23,454 bases of DNA from a virus. The notes under the pieces were generated by a model. The model did no database searches and was not told the origin of the DNA. It worked only from the letters and a program-made list of their open reading frames with translations. The translations under genes were made by a program, and so were the position numbers. The DNA is taken from the IMG/VR virus record IMGVR_UViG_3300003937_000121, positions 1-23,454 of that record. One strand, written 5' to 3'. Numbering within the stretch: position 1 is the stretch's first letter; each line of letters begins with the position of its first letter. Below are positions 3,780-10,998 of the stretch, one piece after another.

Positions 3780-4892
3780 ATGCAACTTCAATACTTCGCA
3801 GTAGATGGAACAAAACTGGAAAACTGTATACGTGTTCCAGATGTATTATATGACATACTAGGTTTTGGAATACCAAAAGGACTAGTAGGATTAGATATGG
3901 ACACTGGATTAGTTAAGGTACATCTAACTAAGACAAAAACAACACACATGAAGTTAGGAAGGTTGTTACACAAAAGTGGAATAGCTGGAGATGTTTGTCG
4001 AGATTATAGCTCTAAACTTAGGGCGATAGTATTAAGTATGAAAGGAGCTAAACTAGAGCTTACAGAGAGCGGAGATGAAGCCTTTGAAATTTATAGAGAT
4101 GGCCCGAACTCATGCATGTCAAATATGGAATGTGTAAAAGCTTATGATTCAGATGATATTGCAGTAGCTTATGTTAGGGTAGAGGGAAGGATACTAGCCA
4201 GAGCTGTAGTGTGCAAAGATGAAGATATAGGACTACGGTATACGTGCATATATGGCAACTCTAACCTAATGAAACCACTATTAGAAGAAGCTGGATATTC
4301 AGAAGGGACACTTAGTGGATGCACACTAAGTTTGTTAAGAGATGATTTTGGCAATACTTTGCTACCCTACCTAGACTGTGGGACAAGAGTATCTGAATAT
4401 GGAGATTACTTAAGTATACACGAAGGTGGAGATTTTGAATCACAAAACACAGCAGGAATATTAGGTGAGGTATGTGATTGTTGTGAAACAATACTATCTC
4501 AGGATGAAACTTATTGGGATGAACATACAGAGCAAAGCTTGTGTAATGAATGCTTTAGTGAAACCAATGTATGGGTAGACGACCGACACTACAACATAAA
4601 TTCTGATGAAGTAGTAGAAGTGTCAGGAAAAGGGTATATACTAAGAGAAGATGCTATTTATGTACATTCTGAGGATGAATGGTTTGCCCAAGAAGATTGT
4701 GTATACTCCGAATACTCTGAAGAAGATTACAGAGCTATAGATGTAGTAACTGCAATAACAGATATATACGAAGAAGAAGGGGAGACATGCTACAGAGGTG
4801 ACTGCACTAATATAGACAATGTATGGGTACACGGAGATGTATTAGCTCTGTATGAAGAGCACATGGATACACAAATGAATATGGATTTATAA
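3780..4892 (+). CDS. Cysteine-rich acidic phage protein with zinc-ribbon-like domain, 370 aa
   Basis: ATG 3780 is chosen over the in-frame ATG 3765 because GGAGG at 3767-3771 serves it. Residues about 100-172 contain SCMSNMECVKAYDSDDIAVA, then GRILARAVV and YTCIYGNSNLMKPLLEEAGY, an SCM / Y / ARA / IYG order I associate with uncharacterised proteins of virulent phages. Residues 232-258 form a likely zinc ribbon (C232, C235, C255, C258), followed by a very acidic tail with repeated EDxVYSEYSEEDY-like segments and C337/C342. It lies just after a terminator, so it probably has its own promoter. Function unknown; a protein-binding or nucleic-acid-mimicking role would suit the acidity but is not shown. 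Confidence 0.75.
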   Translation: MQLQYFAVDGTKLENCIRVPDVLYDILGFGIPKGLVGLDMDTGLVKVHLTKTKTTHMKLGRLLHKSGIAGDVCRDYSSKLRAIVLSMKGAKLELTESGDEAFEIYRDGPNSCMSNMECVKAYDSDDIAVAYVRVEGRILARAVVCKDEDIGLRYTCIYGNSNLMKPLLEEAGYSEGTLSGCTLSLLRDDFGNTLLPYLDCGTRVSEYGDYLSIHEGGDFESQNTAGILGEVCDCCETILSQDETYWDEHTEQSLCNECFSETNVWVDDRHYNINSDEVVEVSGKGYILREDAIYVHSEDEWFAQEDCVYSEYSEEDYRAIDVVTAITDIYEEEGETCYRGDCTNIDNVWVHGDVLALYEEHMDTQMNMDL

Positions 4893-4894
4893 CT

Positions 4895-5110
4895 ATGAAG
4901 ACTATTGATATAAGAGCAAAGAGTGAAAAAGTAGTATCAGTAATATTTGCAGACAATGAAGGAGAATCAGGAAGAGCTGTATCCCTACAAACTTTCTTAC
5001 CAGAACAATGTAACATAATAAGTATAGGAGGCCAAAGCATGCATGTAAAAATGATAGATATAGATAACATGATACTGGCCCTGAGATATGCAAAGGAAAA
5101 CTGGTCATGA
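4895..5110 (+). CDS. Small hypothetical protein, 71 aa
   Basis: ATG 4895 lies 2 nt after the preceding TAA without a clear ribosome binding site, so translation is probably coupled. The product begins MKTIDIRAKSEKVVSVIFAD and is likely a small beta-rich fold (KVVSVIFAD, AVSLQTF, CNIISIGG, HVKMI) with a C-terminal helix. Its stop overlaps the start of the holin-like gene as ATGA (5107-5110). It is not recognised. Confidence 0.62.
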   Translation: MKTIDIRAKSEKVVSVIFADNEGESGRAVSLQTFLPEQCNIISIGGQSMHVKMIDIDNMILALRYAKENWS

Positions 5111-5496
5111 GTGCGTTAGCTTTACTAAAAGGCATAGCAAGCCCAGTAACCCAAATCATAAAAGGCAGACAAGAAATTAAGGCTGCTAAAGTTAAATCTA
5201 TAATTGAATCTATAGAGAGAGGTGAAGAATCAGACATAACATTAGACGAAGAAGCTATGAACAGGGCAGGTTGGATGGACGATCTATCCTTCTTCATATT
5301 TTTATTACCTGCTGTATTGTCCTTCTATCCTCCAGCATTGCCACACATTATGGCTGGATTCGAGGCTTTGGAAGTTATGCCCCAGTGGTGGCAGATGTCA
5401 CTAGGGTTGATGTTAATCAGCGTCTGGGGATACCGGAAGCTTATTTCACCAATTATAACCTCCCTAGCCAAAGCGTATACAGGCAAACTGAAGTAG
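5107..5496 (+). CDS. Holin-like membrane protein (3TM holin type), 129 aa
   Basis: ATG 5107 overlaps the previous stop. The N-terminal 50 residues are charged and helical (QIIKGRQEIKAAKVKSIIES). Two hydrophobic segments follow: about residues 58-77 (DLSFFIFLLPAVLSFYPPAL) and 94-113 (WWQMSLGLMLISVWGYRKLI), then a basic tail. The order and the W-x-D before the first segment resemble the GTA-type 3TM holin family. The T4-type lysozyme immediately downstream supports a lysis role: the holin would form inner-membrane holes that let the signal-less lysozyme reach the wall. Holin identity rests on topology and context and is a good inference, not proof. Confidence 0.65.
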   Translation: MSALALLKGIASPVTQIIKGRQEIKAAKVKSIIESIERGEESDITLDEEAMNRAGWMDDLSFFIFLLPAVLSFYPPALPHIMAGFEALEVMPQWWQMSLGLMLISVWGYRKLISPIITSLAKAYTGKLK

Positions 5497-5522
5497 TTAA
5501 ACAACCGTGGGATATTAATACT

Positions 5523-5984
5523 ATGAACCTAATTAAAGTATTAGCTTTCGAAGAAGGATTTAGAGCCAAGCCGTACTTATGTGCAGAAGGGTACGTGACA
5601 ATAGGTTTAGGTACTAAGCTGCATAAAGATAAAGGAATGTCTCCCAACCGCTTCCCAATTAGGGTCAGCAGAGATATGGCAGAAAAATGGCTACATTCCG
5701 AAGTTGCCTTAAAAGACAGAAGACTAGCCAACAGTGCCAGATCAAAAATATATAGTCTGCTTGATGATGATAGAAAAGCTATTATACTTTCTATGGCATA
5801 CCAAATGGGTGTAAGTAGAGTCTATAAGTTTAGGAAGATGTGGGCTGCTTTAAAGGAAGAAAATTACATAGAAGCTGCTAATGAAGCACTAGACAGCCGT
5901 TGGGCAAGACAAACACCATTTCGTGCCGAGAGACATGCTAGAGTATTAAGAGGAGAGAGCTTGGAAGATGTCTATATTAATTGA
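5523..5984 (+). CDS. Endolysin, T4-type lysozyme (glycoside hydrolase family 24), 153 aa
   Basis: This muramidase cleaves the N-acetylmuramic acid to N-acetylglucosamine bond of peptidoglycan at lysis. ATG 5523 gives MNLIKVLAFEEGF, aligning residue for residue with T4 lysozyme, and places the catalytic positions at T4 numbering: E11, C20 (Asp in T4) and T26 (GYVTIGLGT). An E-C-T triad occurs in several phage lysozymes. The C-terminal lobe has SMAYQMGVSRV and DSRWARQTPFRAERH, matching the T4 FQMG and SRWYNQTPNRAKR blocks. Length is near T4's 164. The frame stays open upstream to 5271 inside the holin gene, which would add a hydrophobic N terminus; I consider that less likely but possible (signal-arrest form). 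Confidence 0.88.
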   Translation: MNLIKVLAFEEGFRAKPYLCAEGYVTIGLGTKLHKDKGMSPNRFPIRVSRDMAEKWLHSEVALKDRRLANSARSKIYSLLDDDRKAIILSMAYQMGVSRVYKFRKMWAALKEENYIEAANEALDSRWARQTPFRAERHARVLRGESLEDVYIN

Positions 5985-6612
5985 CAAATGTGCAGAGTTT
6001 ATTGAATCTAAGAATGCAAACTACTTAGCTAAGGAGGGCATCATAGTCTACTATGCCTCTACTACAGGGCGCAAGTCAGACTTTACTTGGCACAAACTAA
6101 CATTAGCGGAAGCTGTGAGGATAGTAAGAGCCACGAAACTAAGCGCAGAAGACTCTAAGAAGCTACGTGACACACACTTTATAGCAGCCTTTCAAGAGCT
6201 ATTCAGAGTATATGAATTCGCTGTAAAGACGCGTCACAAGGTCTCAGAGGGTATATTCAACTATTCCGAGCACTCTAAGGAGTCTATGGGTGATAGTATC
6301 ATGTCCCTGATGGTAAATGAGCTTATCAAGGCTGACTATACTGCCATGTATATGACAGAGGTTGTACAACTGTTTCAACTAGCCCAAGAGAAGGTGAAAG
6401 CAGGGGTTGGGGCTAAAGAGAGCAGAGAGCTTTTGTTTAAACACTTCGAAGCTGCTGGTTATGAGATGAGGACAGGAGTAAGCAGGGTGTTCATAAACAA
6501 TAAGAAGACACCAGCCATAATGAAGATAGGTACTAAGCCTGCTGAGATTACGAGGCTATCTAAAGTCCTAGTAGGTCAGATAGTAAACAAAACTTGTAGG
6601 GAATTAACATGA
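5968..6612 (+). CDS. Hypothetical protein, 214 aa
   Basis: ATG 5968 overlaps the last codons of the lysozyme gene by 17 nt and has TTGGAAG directly upstream. The protein is basic, soluble and predicted mainly helical, without membrane segments. No conserved catalytic motif stands out; the N terminus (MSILIDKCAEFIESKNANYL) and a central helical stretch (YTAMYMTEVVQLFQLAQEKV) are its visible features. Base composition is locally less AT-rich than in neighbours. It forms an ATGA overlap (6609-6612) with the next gene, so it belongs to a translated operon. I do not recognise it. Confidence 0.65.
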   Translation: MSILIDKCAEFIESKNANYLAKEGIIVYYASTTGRKSDFTWHKLTLAEAVRIVRATKLSAEDSKKLRDTHFIAAFQELFRVYEFAVKTRHKVSEGIFNYSEHSKESMGDSIMSLMVNELIKADYTAMYMTEVVQLFQLAQEKVKAGVGAKESRELLFKHFEAAGYEMRTGVSRVFINNKKTPAIMKIGTKPAEITRLSKVLVGQIVNKTCRELT

Positions 6613-7007
6613 ACAAAACACTTGAAGAACAAGCATGGCTACTATACTGTGAAGATACAGCAGGAGGTATGGACGTAAAAGATCACTGGGATGAGCTACC
6701 ATATGATGTGCAAGAACTGTATCTTAGTAGGGTACAAACTACACAAGATGTGAAGTTGGTTAGCTTAATAAACACCAGTAGCGAAGTGTCTGATACAATA
6801 GAAAGAGCTAAGGTAGTTGAACTGCTTGAGAGTATGAAATCTGGCTGGTTCGGAGGAAGAGATACCCTGGAAGAAGCTAGTGAATATGCCGTATCTTTGC
6901 TTAAGGCATCTTCTAAAGATGAAAGAGAATTTTCCACACACATAGCAATAGGTGTTTATCATAACACAGTGGCTAATGTATTAATTAAGGCATTGGAAGT
7001 TATATAA
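6609..7007 (+). CDS. Hypothetical protein, 132 aa
   Basis: The start ATG 6609 overlaps the preceding TGA. The acidic product has an N-terminal helix (MNKTLEEQAWLLYCEDTAGG) and a W-x-ELPYDVQELYLSRV segment, which resembles the small domains that phages place before enzymatic folds, but the rest (KSGWFGGRDTLEEASEYAVS) gives no clear family. It directly precedes the primase gene (3-nt gap) and may be co-translated with it. Function unknown. Confidence 0.62.
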   Translation: MNKTLEEQAWLLYCEDTAGGMDVKDHWDELPYDVQELYLSRVQTTQDVKLVSLINTSSEVSDTIERAKVVELLESMKSGWFGGRDTLEEASEYAVSLLKASSKDEREFSTHIAIGVYHNTVANVLIKALEVI

Positions 7008-7009
7008 AT

Positions 7010-7831
7010 ATGAGCACTTGTATAGAGAAATTACCCTGCAAAGATTGCAACAGTTCAGACTCTATCCAAAGCTACTTAAACATAGATGATGCGTTAGGGA
7101 TAGAGTGGTATACCTCATTCTGTCATGGAGAATGTTGGGAGAACAAAGGCGACCCTTACACCAAAACAGGTGCTCCAGAGGTTGTAGTTAAAACTGAAGC
7201 CCAAATAAGGGAGGAGGTATCAGTAATAACATCATGCAAACTATTTAAACCAATAAGACCCTACAGAGCTATTCCACCTAAATATTTTATAAGTTGGGGA
7301 TGTAGGTTATTGTATAGTGAGTATGATGGTAAGACACCCTATGCAATAGGATTTGCATACTCGGACTACGGAGAATTAACTGGTTGGAAGTGTAGGCCGT
7401 TTAGAAAGAAAGATTTCTTCTCAGTAGGTAGGACATCTAATATAGATTTATTTGGGTGGACTAGGGCCGCAAAACTAGGTGGCAATACACTGTGGGTAGT
7501 AGAGGGTGAGTATGATGCCATAGCCTTAGATTATTGTATGGTACTGGCCGGAACTAAGAACAGATATCCAGTAGTGTCCTTAAGTCAGGGCGGTGGAAGC
7601 CTTAGAAAGAATTTTGAATATATGAAAGATAGGCTAGGAAAGTATGAACACATTGTGCTTGTACTGGATGACGATAGAGTTGGACACTTAGCCGAAGAAG
7701 CTGCTATGGAAATATTTCCTGGCAAGATAAGAATTGTAAACAAACCCAAAGGTAGTAAGGATGCTAATGCGGCTGTAAAAGCTGGGAAAGCTGTCGCTAT
7801 GGGTAAACTAGCATTAAGCTTTAGGAAGTAA
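7010..7831 (+). CDS. T7 gp4-type DNA primase, stand-alone (no helicase domain), 273 aa
   Basis: It makes RNA primers for lagging-strand synthesis. Residues 10-42 form a zinc-binding domain (C10, C13, C38, H39/C42 with SSD after the second cysteine, as in T7 gp4). A TOPRIM fold follows: VVEGEYDAIAL (E165, E167, D169), SLSQGGG (about 190-196), the aspartate cluster LVLDDDRVG (D220-D222) and SKDANAAVKAG, matching the KDAN of T7 gp4. T7 gp4 is 566 aa because a RecA-type helicase follows; here the protein ends at 273, so it is primase only. The second zinc half is C-x3-C rather than C-x2-C, with H39 as an alternative ligand. It is adjacent to the polymerase block. Confidence 0.88.
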   Translation: MSTCIEKLPCKDCNSSDSIQSYLNIDDALGIEWYTSFCHGECWENKGDPYTKTGAPEVVVKTEAQIREEVSVITSCKLFKPIRPYRAIPPKYFISWGCRLLYSEYDGKTPYAIGFAYSDYGELTGWKCRPFRKKDFFSVGRTSNIDLFGWTRAAKLGGNTLWVVEGEYDAIALDYCMVLAGTKNRYPVVSLSQGGGSLRKNFEYMKDRLGKYEHIVLVLDDDRVGHLAEEAAMEIFPGKIRIVNKPKGSKDANAAVKAGKAVAMGKLALSFRK

Positions 7832-7832
7832 T

Positions 7833-7997
7833 ATGATAAACAAAGATAAGTCTGATACAGAGGGAGTTCTGGATGAAGACGCAATTGAAAACTTAAACAA
7901 TACTCATGTAACAGCACAAGAGTCTGAGACAGAGCCAGATTTGGACGTATACTTAGGTGATGGGCAATGGGGAAACTCAAGACACTTTGAACACTAA
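7833..7997 (+). CDS. Small acidic hypothetical protein, 54 aa
   Basis: ATG 7833 begins 1 nt after the primase stop; coupling is likely since no clear binding site is seen. The product (MINKDKSDTEGVLDEDAIEN to the end at GQWGNSRHFEH) is acidic and probably disordered in its first 35 residues, with a conserved-looking YLGDGQWGNSRHFEH end. Position between primase and polymerase suggests a replisome accessory peptide, but nothing in the sequence proves it. Confidence 0.55.
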   Translation: MINKDKSDTEGVLDEDAIENLNNTHVTAQESETEPDLDVYLGDGQWGNSRHFEH

Positions 7998-8014
7998 GCA
8001 GTAGGAGAACCACT

Positions 8015-8266
8015 GTGGTACAATTAATATACAAAAAAGCATTCTTAATGGATGGAACAGATGTTGGCCCAGAACTTACACTAGATAACGCATATGAAGT
8101 AATTTGTGCGTATTCAATAAGTGAAAATGGAATAGAAGATGTAGAGCTTATGATTTTAAATGATAAGAATGAGCCACATGCATTTATTCTAAACTGTAAG
8201 GAGTTTATCCTCACAGACCACTTTGACTTAATAGGTGACTATACAGATGTTTGGGAGACAAGGTAA
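8015..8266 (+). CDS. Small hypothetical protein, 83 aa
   Basis: The start is GTG 8015, supported by AGGAG at 8002-8006; no ATG lies at suitable distance. The product begins MVQLIYKKAFLMDGTDVGPE, contains alternating beta-type segments and a conserved-looking VELMILNDKNEPHAFIL, and ends DYTDVWETR. It is acidic and has no membrane segment. Its TAA shares one base with the polymerase ATG (TAATG at 8264-8268), so it is coupled to the polymerase. It is not recognised. Confidence 0.65.
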   Translation: MVQLIYKKAFLMDGTDVGPELTLDNAYEVICAYSISENGIEDVELMILNDKNEPHAFILNCKEFILTDHFDLIGDYTDVWETR

Positions 8267-10209
8267 TGGCTAAACATTTATATTGTTCAGACATAGAGGG
8301 TGACAACTTACTCTTTGCCATTACAAAGCTGTGGTGTTGTAGCCTTACAGAACTAGACCCATACATGAACGAAATTGGGTCTAAAACATTACTAGGTATG
8401 GAAGAAATTGCAGAGTTCTTTACAAACCCTGACAACATATTAGTGATGCACAATGGAATAGCATTCGATGGCCCTGCCGTAGAGAAAGTACTGAAAATTA
8501 AAGTACAGGCAGAGATTGTTGATACACTATTCCTATCTTGGTATTTATACCCACGTATGCAAAGGCATGGCCTAGCTGTATGGGGAGAAGAACTAGGAAT
8601 AGCCAAACCTGAAGTAGATGATTGGAGTGAACAACCAATAGAAGTATACGTGCATCGGTGTGAAGAAGATGTAAGAATACAAACTGCACTTTGGAAACAA
8701 ATGTGGAAGCATCTAATGTTGCTATATGGCACATCAAAAGGGTGTTGGCATGTTATTAGGCACTTAAACTTTAAAGCTAAATGTGCAGCTATGCAGGAAA
8801 GCACTCGTTGGAAGTTAGATGTAAAAGAAACCGAAAGGTTAGGGGCACTGTTTAGCCAGAAATTCGAAGAGGCTAAAGATGCCTTAGAAAAGCGCATGCC
8901 AAAAGTGCCTGTATACAAGACTAAAGATTTTCCTAAGAAGCCATACAAGGCCAATGGAGATATGTCAGCCCAAGGTTTATCTTGGAAAGGTTTGGTTGAG
9001 CAACACGTAGACCCAGAAGAGTATTTCCATGGAAACCCTATGGATTACAAATGTACTATTAAGTACGTATCTGGACACAATGAACCCAATGCGGGATCGT
9101 CTGCACAAATTAAGAACTGGCTAACAAATGTTGGTTGGGAACCAGAGTCTTTCAAGTATGTTAGAGATAAGACAACAAATAAAGTTAGGAAAATTCCGCA
9201 GGTAAAGAACCAAGAGACGGAAGAACTTTGTGACTCAATTGTTAAGCTTATTGAATTTGAACCTGCACTGAAATATTTGCGGGAAATGTCCATAGTTAAA
9301 CACAGGCTTGGAGTTGTCCAAGGGTTTCTTAAAAATGTGGACGATGAAGGATACGTCTATGCAGCAATACAAGGACTCACAAACACACTTAGGTTTAAAC
9401 ATAAAGTCTGTGTTAACCTACCATCCACACGTAAACCATATGGAAAAGAGATTCGTAGCCTACTCACAGCCTCGTCGGATGAAAAAGAGTTGTGCGGGTC
9501 AGATATGTCCAGCTTGGAAGATAGAACCAAACAACATTATATGTGGAAACATGATCCCGAGTATGTAAAAGACATGCAGACTCCAGGATTTGATCCGCAC
9601 CTAGACATGTGCTTAGAAGCTAACATGATTAGTATAGAGCAATCTAATTGGTACAAGGCATACAACAAGGATACAGCAAGTGATGAAGAACATGAAATAC
9701 ATGATGCATTGGCACTTATTAGACATGGCGGTAAGAGTACAAACTATGCTGCCACCTATGGAGCAACTGGCCCCACTATTGCTCGTGCTGCTAATGTAGC
9801 TGATGAAATTGGTGAACAACTGTTTGAAGCATACTGGAAGCGTAACTGGTCTTTGACTGCTATTGCTGATGAGTGTATCGTAAAGAATTCTCGTGGCATG
9901 AAGTGGCTATGGAATCCAGTAGCTGAGATGTGGTTCTGGCTTAAAGCTGAGAAGGATCGGTTTAGTACCCTTAATCAAGGCACTGGAACCTATGCATTTG
10001 ATCGCTGGTTATACCATATCATAGAGCAACGTCCACAGATAACTGGACAGTTTCATGATGAAGGAATATTTGAATTATTGAAAGGACATAGAGAGGCCAT
10101 GAGCAAAGTGCTTAACACTGCTATGGATAAAACTAACAATGAGTTACAGCTAAATAGAGAACTAGGTTGTGACATAGACTTTGGAGACACATATGCCGAT
10201 ATACATTAG
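8266..10209 (+). CDS. T7-type family A DNA polymerase with 3'-5' exonuclease, 647 aa
   Basis: Replicative polymerase, slightly shorter than T7 gp5 (704 aa). Start ATG 8266 follows GGGAGACAAGG. Exonuclease motifs: SDIEGD (D9, E11), HNGIAFDGPAV (D68) and YVHRCEEDVRIQTAL (D135). Polymerase motif A is GSDMSSLEDR (D413). Motif B, RHGGKSTNYAATYG, keeps R486, K490, Y494 and Y498 at the exact T7 spacing of R518, K522, Y526 and Y530. Motif C is FHDEG (D598). The tyrosine at the T7 Y526 position predicts ready use of dideoxynucleotides. A thioredoxin-binding insertion is not obvious, so the processivity factor is unknown. The last 17 nt overlap the next gene. Confidence 0.96.
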   Translation: MAKHLYCSDIEGDNLLFAITKLWCCSLTELDPYMNEIGSKTLLGMEEIAEFFTNPDNILVMHNGIAFDGPAVEKVLKIKVQAEIVDTLFLSWYLYPRMQRHGLAVWGEELGIAKPEVDDWSEQPIEVYVHRCEEDVRIQTALWKQMWKHLMLLYGTSKGCWHVIRHLNFKAKCAAMQESTRWKLDVKETERLGALFSQKFEEAKDALEKRMPKVPVYKTKDFPKKPYKANGDMSAQGLSWKGLVEQHVDPEEYFHGNPMDYKCTIKYVSGHNEPNAGSSAQIKNWLTNVGWEPESFKYVRDKTTNKVRKIPQVKNQETEELCDSIVKLIEFEPALKYLREMSIVKHRLGVVQGFLKNVDDEGYVYAAIQGLTNTLRFKHKVCVNLPSTRKPYGKEIRSLLTASSDEKELCGSDMSSLEDRTKQHYMWKHDPEYVKDMQTPGFDPHLDMCLEANMISIEQSNWYKAYNKDTASDEEHEIHDALALIRHGGKSTNYAATYGATGPTIARAANVADEIGEQLFEAYWKRNWSLTAIADECIVKNSRGMKWLWNPVAEMWFWLKAEKDRFSTLNQGTGTYAFDRWLYHIIEQRPQITGQFHDEGIFELLKGHREAMSKVLNTAMDKTNNELQLNRELGCDIDFGDTYADIH

Positions 10210-10465
10210 CATACTTTTTCTTGCATTTATACAGAACGTATCATTCAGTATGGTATCTAGATCACGTAACAGGGACAGTAGGGCGTACCACACTATATGT
10301 TCAGTATTTAGTAATGGTATTTGGTTTATGACAATGCACCAACTAGTTGCAGCAGACCTAACATTTTATCTAGCTATACCTTATATAATTGGTACAGTGG
10401 CTGGGTCATTGTTCGGGGTGGAAGCATCCATTAAAATAGAGAAACTAATTGGAGCAAAAGCATGA
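10193..10465 (+). CDS. Small integral membrane protein of replication region, 90 aa
   Basis: ATG 10193 follows GGAGA (10184-10188) and lies within the end of the polymerase gene in another frame. Three hydrophobic stretches are visible: about residues 2-20, 33-52 and 56-76. Between the first two is a basic loop (SRSRNRDSRAYHT). The VFSNGIWFMTMHQLV and PYIIGTVAGSLFGVEAS segments recall a membrane protein family that is common in virulent phages and lacks a known role. The stop overlaps the next start (ATGA 10462-10465). It might anchor replication to the membrane, which is inference only. Confidence 0.7.
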   Translation: MPIYISILFLAFIQNVSFSMVSRSRNRDSRAYHTICSVFSNGIWFMTMHQLVAADLTFYLAIPYIIGTVAGSLFGVEASIKIEKLIGAKA

Positions 10466-10998
10466 ATCTTGAAAATATGAATATGGAACTAGTTGGATAT
10501 GGAACACTACTCGGTAGAGATTTAATATCCCATGACTACCTTACAATAGGAGAGTCCTATTTTATTAATGATGCAGGCAAACTGTTTGATAGCAGAGGTT
10601 TGGAAGTACATTACAGTAACTTTAAATGGAAGACTATCGGCATAGACCCTGATCTTTTACCTGAAGTAGAAAAATTAGTTGCAGGAGCCAACCGATTCAA
10701 CAGTGGTAAGACACAACTATCATACATGTTAGATGCAAACATTGCTATGGAGGGTATGTGTAAGGTATTTGAGTTCGGTGCTATAAAGTATGCCCGAGGT
10801 AATTGGAAGAAAGGGTTAGATGTTACAGAATGCATAGACAGCCTACTAAGACATTTAATAGCATATCATAGTGGAAAAGTACTAGACCTGAACGAACATG
10901 GCGAAGCTGATGCCAGCCACTCAGGACTACCTCACATAGATCACATTATGTGCAACGCAGTATTCATATCAACTTTTGGAGATCGTGATGGAGATTAA
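10462..10998 (+). CDS. DUF5664-like dATP/dGTP pyrophosphohydrolase (MazG-like), 178 aa
   Basis: The C-terminal domain, about residues 77-172, has the family pattern RFNSGKTQLSYML, VFEFGAIKYARGNWKKG, SLLRHLIAYHSGKVLDLNEH and SGLPHIDHIMCNAVF. This all-alpha fold is the phage dATP/dGTP diphosphohydrolase type, related to MazG; candidate metal ligands are E104 and D160. Family members hydrolyse dNTPs to dNMP plus pyrophosphate; in some phages they remove dATP. Residues 1-65 form a separate beta-rich extension that I do not recognise. GGAG at 10452-10455 serves ATG 10462. Context (ThyX, RNR, dUTPase) supports dNTP pool control. No PurZ gene, which would point to diaminopurine DNA, is in this window. 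Confidence 0.75.
   Translation: MNLENMNMELVGYGTLLGRDLISHDYLTIGESYFINDAGKLFDSRGLEVHYSNFKWKTIGIDPDLLPEVEKLVAGANRFNSGKTQLSYMLDANIAMEGMCKVFEFGAIKYARGNWKKGLDVTECIDSLLRHLIAYHSGKVLDLNEHGEADASHSGLPHIDHIMCNAVFISTFGDRDGD

Noticed and set aside
8211-8954. Long open frame on the minus strand (247 codons)
   Set aside because: It lies opposite the DNA polymerase gene, whose motifs are certain, and has no ribosome binding site or recognisable domain. It is a shadow of the coding strand, as are the minus-strand frames at 7585-8214, 4902-5297 and 16978-17280.
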